In this document: positions 6,905-9,753 of the stretch, piece after piece | How the letters are laid out: every line of letters starts with the position of its first letter | How positions within the stretch are numbered: position 1 is the first letter of the stretch | Assembly (NCBI GenBank): GCA_016213305.1 | Contig: JACRAV010000024.1 | Span: 1-9,753 of the forward strand | From: Candidatus Zixiibacteriota bacterium | Lineage (GTDB): Bacteria > Zixibacteria > MSB-5A5 > GN15 > FEB-12 | Direction: 5' to 3' | DNA: 9,753 nt | Position numbers and translations under genes: made by a program | The notes under the pieces: generated by a model | What the model was told of the DNA's origin: nothing | Database searches by the model: none | What the model saw: the letters and a program-made list of their open reading frames with translations, nothing else

Positions 6905-6990
6905 CAGGCGCGGCTCAAGATTATCGTGGCCGGGCCGATCAACTACGTATTGACGCCGACTGCACCCTGGATTAGACCCTGAAGGTAGAT
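6905..6990 (+). other. Leader of the response-regulator pair, no confident promoter
   Basis: The interval from the terminator to the first regulator must hold its promoter unless transcription reads through. A TTGACG at 6950-6955 is a fair -35 match, but the best -10 at the right distance (TAGACC, 6973-6978) is poor and lies too close to the GTG start. GAAGGT at 6981-6986 is the likely ribosome binding site. Confidence 0.3.
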
Positions 6991-7749
6991 GTGAGAGTTC
7001 TGGTTGTATCAGCCAATTCGATTCTGATTTCGCAATTGACGGCCGTTTTTGACAGCGGAGAGGACAAAGTCCTGTCGGCCGATTCGGCGCGGAAGGCCAA
7101 TCAGATATTTACCGCCGATCCGGACATTCATGTGGTGGTGTTGGAAGTGGCCGGCAAATCGGCCGGTAGTTTGCAGTTCTTGCGTGAATTCAAATCCGAC
7201 CGTCGCCGGTCAATGATTCCGGTAGTGGCGGTGGGGCGCGAACTGGATACCGAAACAGTCAAGGCGTTTGTCGAGCTTCACATCGACGACATCGCCGCCC
7301 TTCCTCTGGACAAAGATCACTTTCGATCCCGGGCGCAAAAGCTCTGTGAAGAACGCCGCCCGACCATCCTGGTGGTTGACGACGAGCCGGCCATTCGCGA
7401 ACTGCTCGAGGAGGAGCTCAAATGGGAACGCTTCCGCATCCTCACGGCCACTTCGGCCGACGAAGCGATAGCCCTGGTCGCCGACACCAGAGTCGATCTG
7501 GTAGTGTCCGACGTCGCCATGCCGGGGAAATCCGGACATGACTTGCTGACTTTTCTCAAGAAGAACCACCCGCACCTTCCGGTGATCATCATCACCGGGT
7601 TTTCCGACCGGGAGATGCTTAAGAAGCTGATGGCTCTCGGAGCCGATGGCTTTTTTACGAAACCGTTCCATAACAATGAGTTGATCACGACCGTCCACCG
7701 GGTCATGGCTATGCGGAGAACAGTTGACGCAAAGCCCACGACTTCGTAG
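6991..7749 (+). CDS. Double-receiver response regulator with degenerate first domain (copy 1)
   Basis: 252 residues from GTG 6991, the first usable start after an in-frame stop at 6973; AAGGT lies upstream. Residues ~1-118 form a receiver-like fold without working parts: the acidic pair is replaced by Ser7-Ala8, the phosphoacceptor position is Glu52 (VVVLEVAGK), the switch Thr is lost and the conserved Lys is replaced (ALPLD). Residues ~124-240 are an intact receiver with Asp130-Asp131, phosphoacceptor Asp174 (SDVAMP), Thr202 and Lys224 (TKPF). There is no DNA-binding or enzymatic output domain. It probably receives phosphate from a histidine kinase encoded elsewhere and acts by protein contact, with the first domain serving as a fixed, possibly Glu-mimicked 'on' partner; the last point is inference. 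The next gene, 58 bases on, is a paralogue. Confidence 0.85.
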   Translation: MRVLVVSANSILISQLTAVFDSGEDKVLSADSARKANQIFTADPDIHVVVLEVAGKSAGSLQFLREFKSDRRRSMIPVVAVGRELDTETVKAFVELHIDDIAALPLDKDHFRSRAQKLCEERRPTILVVDDEPAIRELLEEELKWERFRILTATSADEAIALVADTRVDLVVSDVAMPGKSGHDLLTFLKKNHPHLPVIIITGFSDREMLKKLMALGADGFFTKPFHNNELITTVHRVMAMRRTVDAKPTTS

Positions 7750-7807
7750 AACGTCAAACGATACCACACGCCCCCCTCACCACATCACAGGGAACAACGT
7801 TGCCCCC

Positions 7808-8593
7808 ATGGCCACAAAAGTACTGATCGTTTCAGCAGGCCCCGGATTCAAGGCGGAATTGACGTCCATTCTTGAAGGTTGTGATTGTGCCATCCTCCAC
7901 GCCACCTCGGCCAAAGCGGCACATACGGCGATTGCGTCGGACCCCGACATCGGACTCATCCTTCTGGAGGCCGCCGGCAAGGCGGAGGGCAGTCTGGAGT
8001 TCTTTCGCCATTTCAAGCATGATCGCCGGCGGGCCATGATTCCGGTGGCGGCGGCCGGACACGGATTCGAAGCGGAAACGGTGAAGGCGTTTATCGAACT
8101 TCACATTGACGACATCATTGCGCTACCGGTGGACGCGGAAACGATGCAGGCACGTCTTCGATCTCTTGCAGAGGAAAAACGCCCCACCATCCTCGTGGTG
8201 GACGATGATACGAATATACGCGAATTCCTAACGGACCTGCTGGAGACGGAGCGTTTTCAGACGTTGGCCGCGGAGTCGGTAGATCAGGCGATCGACGTTC
8301 TTGCCCGGAACCGGGTCGATGTGGTGGTATCGGATATCGTGATGCCGCACAAGAGCGGGTACGAATTGCTCGTGTATGTCAAGGATAAGTATCCGGCCAT
8401 ACCGGTCGTCATGATCACCGGATTCTCCGGCAAGTACTCGCCGATTGACATCATAGCGGCCGGAGCCGACGGGTACTTCACGAAGCCGTTTCATAACAAC
8501 GAACTGACGGCGACCCTGCGCGGGATACTGGCCAAACGCAAATCAGACCATAGCAATCCTCGGCAACACCATCCGCAGACGGTTTCTTCTTAG
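7808..8593 (+). CDS. Double-receiver response regulator with degenerate first domain (copy 2)
   Basis: 261 residues from ATG 7808. An upstream in-frame ATG at 7724 would overlap copy 1 and has no counterpart there, whereas ATG 7808 aligns with the copy 1 start. Its ribosome binding site is weak: AGGGAA lies about 15 bases away. The layout matches copy 1: a degenerate receiver with Glu54 at the phosphoacceptor position (ILLEAAGK) and no acidic pair, then an intact receiver with Asp132-Asp133, Asp176 (SDIVMP), Thr204 and Lys226. By my hand count the two proteins are identical at about half of some 237 positions, with no gap, so they arose by tandem duplication. There is no output domain. The last 16 residues are encoded opposite the end of the terminase gene and may be a non-conserved tail. 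Confidence 0.85.
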   Translation: MATKVLIVSAGPGFKAELTSILEGCDCAILHATSAKAAHTAIASDPDIGLILLEAAGKAEGSLEFFRHFKHDRRRAMIPVAAAGHGFEAETVKAFIELHIDDIIALPVDAETMQARLRSLAEEKRPTILVVDDDTNIREFLTDLLETERFQTLAAESVDQAIDVLARNRVDVVVSDIVMPHKSGYELLVYVKDKYPAIPVVMITGFSGKYSPIDIIAAGADGYFTKPFHNNELTATLRGILAKRKSDHSNPRQHHPQTVSS

Positions 8594-9753
8594 AGGCCAG
8601 AGGGCCAGCGCCAGGGCCATCAGGGCGTCACAACGATTATTGTCATCCCAGCTCGCCGATCGGAGTTCATCTTCCAGCGACCATACCCGCCCCGGACCAT
8701 CGGGCAATTCCCATCGCGCATAGGTGATCTCCTGCCGGGCATGCGTTAATTCAACATTGGTGAGCAATTCGGCTTTCACCGCCGGCGTGAAGATGACGGT
8801 GTGCGGTTTGAGGTCGGCGAGTTGTTCGGCGACGACATCGCCCAGCCCGGTGGCGTCGATCACCAACCGCCCGGGGAATCGGCGCTGTCGCTCGCGGATA
8901 TGCTCGGTGATCACGACCCAATCGAACTGTTTGAACCGTTCGAGCGCCACCACCCGCGCGCGGCCATGATGAACTTCAACGGTAATGCCGACGGTAGCGG
9001 TCTGCTTGCGGGCGAGGTCCCAACCGGAGATGTAGAAGGGAGATTTCCCGTCGGAGTTGGGAGGATCGGAGGTAAATCGTTGGAGGGCGGAGTCGATGTA
9101 TTCGCCCCTGAGTATTTCGCCGCCGGAATCGACAAACTGTCCCATGATATTCTGCTGGACACGGGCCTCGGTGAAATACCGGACCCGCTCGTTGAGATAC
9201 CCGCGCGAAATGAACTTATTTTGCCGGCTGTCGCCCGACTGATAATACCCCCGTCGCTTTCCTTCCAGAATTTCACGCGCCCGCTGATAGAACCAGTTCT
9301 TCCCGTTGGGCGTGGAGACCAGATCGAGCCGCCCTTCGCGGTCGGCCAGACGCATCAGGATGACTTCCTCTACCACGTACTCAGGATCGGTCTCAAACGC
9401 CACCTCGTCGAAGATGAATAGATCATAATCGTTCCCCAGCAGGTACTCTCCCCGGTTCTGGGTGGAGCGGGCTTCGATGGTCGCGCCGTTGCCGAAGGTG
9501 ATTCTGGGAAACGGGGTGCGGACCAGTTCCTCAACGAGCGCCTCGACGACGGGTGCACGGCGAATCAGCCGCAGTGCCAGATTGAACACGATATTGGCCT
9601 GATCCTGAGTGATGGAACCGACCACCGCGCGATACTGGGGGCAGTCTTCGAAGGCGAGGGGTCGGATACGGTACAGGGTGTGGTGAATCAGCTTGATCGC
9701 CGAGACAAACGATTTCCCCCACCGGTTGCCGGTGACCAGCAGGTTTTCCGGCA
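8543..9753 (-). CDS. Phage terminase large subunit, N-terminus cut by window edge
   Basis: The frame is open to the right edge, so the N-terminus is missing. About 403 codons are visible. The ATPase half has a Walker A motif TGNRWGKS near 9710-9730 and a Walker B motif LFIFDE near 9404-9424. The nuclease half has an RNase-H-like set of acidic residues: SGWDLARKQTATVG (Asp near 9017), LVIDATGLGD near 8860, and RCDALMALALAL near 8630. Together these mark the large terminase, which pumps phage DNA into the prohead and cuts it. Internal methionine/GTG codons, such as 9625, are not the start because the Walker A lies upstream of them. The gene is intact within the window. Its last 16 codons overlap the opposite-strand response regulator. 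A portal gene would normally follow, but none does. Confidence 0.93.
   Translation of the reverse strand, partial: PENLLVTGNRWGKSFVSAIKLIHHTLYRIRPLAFEDCPQYRAVVGSITQDQANIVFNLALRLIRRAPVVEALVEELVRTPFPRITFGNGATIEARSTQNRGEYLLGNDYDLFIFDEVAFETDPEYVVEEVILMRLADREGRLDLVSTPNGKNWFYQRAREILEGKRRGYYQSGDSRQNKFISRGYLNERVRYFTEARVQQNIMGQFVDSGGEILRGEYIDSALQRFTSDPPNSDGKSPFYISGWDLARKQTATVGITVEVHHGRARVVALERFKQFDWVVITEHIRERQRRFPGRLVIDATGLGDVVAEQLADLKPHTVIFTPAVKAELLTNVELTHARQEITYARWELPDGPGRVWSLEDELRSASWDDNNRCDALMALALALWPLRRNRLRMVLPRIAMV

Noticed and set aside
6950..6978. TTGACG / TAGACC as a promoter for the regulator pair
   Set aside because: The -10 matches poorly and would put the transcript start almost on the ribosome binding site, so I did not list it as a promoter.
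7210..7767. Minus-strand open frame of 185 codons opposite the first response regulator
   Set aside because: The plus strand encodes an unmistakable receiver domain; the antisense frame has no motif or start context.
8594..8650. Runs of GGCCAG-like units resembling a short repeat
   Set aside because: They are the codons of the Ala/Leu-rich terminase helix ALMALALALW and need no separate explanation.
8801..9421. Plus-strand open frame (206 codons) opposite the terminase gene
   Set aside because: It is antisense to a clear terminase with Walker and nuclease motifs; no ribosome binding site or domain supports it.

Overview
The window is a stretch of a tailed-phage (Caudoviricetes-type) DNA-packaging and head module on the minus strand, interrupted by a plus-strand block of three genes that look bacterial rather than viral. 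GC content is moderately high, start sites carry ordinary GGAGG-type ribosome binding sites, and one protein ends in a PEP-CTERM sorting signal. This fits a prophage or prophage remnant in a Gram-negative, exosortase-bearing bacterium. I cannot name the phylum from sequence alone. No integrase, attachment site, tRNA, rRNA, CRISPR array or insertion sequence is visible.

Minus-strand layout, in transcription order from the right edge: the large terminase subunit (9753 to 8543, N-terminus cut by the window edge); then, beyond the opposite-strand block, a prohead-protease-like protein with an unrecognised C-terminal half (6309 to 4792); a small one-TM coiled-coil protein (4799 to 4488); a helical protein of unknown function (4501 to 4088); a probable capsid decoration protein (4003 to 3581); the major capsid protein (3566 to 2463); a beta-propeller-like virion protein (2410 to 998); a probable head-tail connector (994 to 185); and the first 57 codons of another gene (172 to the left edge). 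Most joins are overlaps or a few bases, as in a single phage operon. Two GC-rich hairpins bracket the decoration-capsid gene pair.

Plus-strand block (6552 to 8593): a 94-residue secreted PEP-CTERM protein followed by a good rho-independent terminator, then two tandem paralogous response regulators. Each regulator has a degenerate N-terminal receiver, in which the phosphoacceptor Asp is replaced by Glu, and an intact C-terminal receiver with no output domain. The second regulator overlaps the end of the terminase gene tail-to-tail by 51 bp.

The main oddity is this arrangement. The signalling block sits where a portal gene is usually found, between terminase and protease, and no portal is seen in the window. 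The locus may be a prophage carrying host-type cargo, a decaying prophage whose portal was replaced, or a domesticated head module. These cannot be separated from this window alone.
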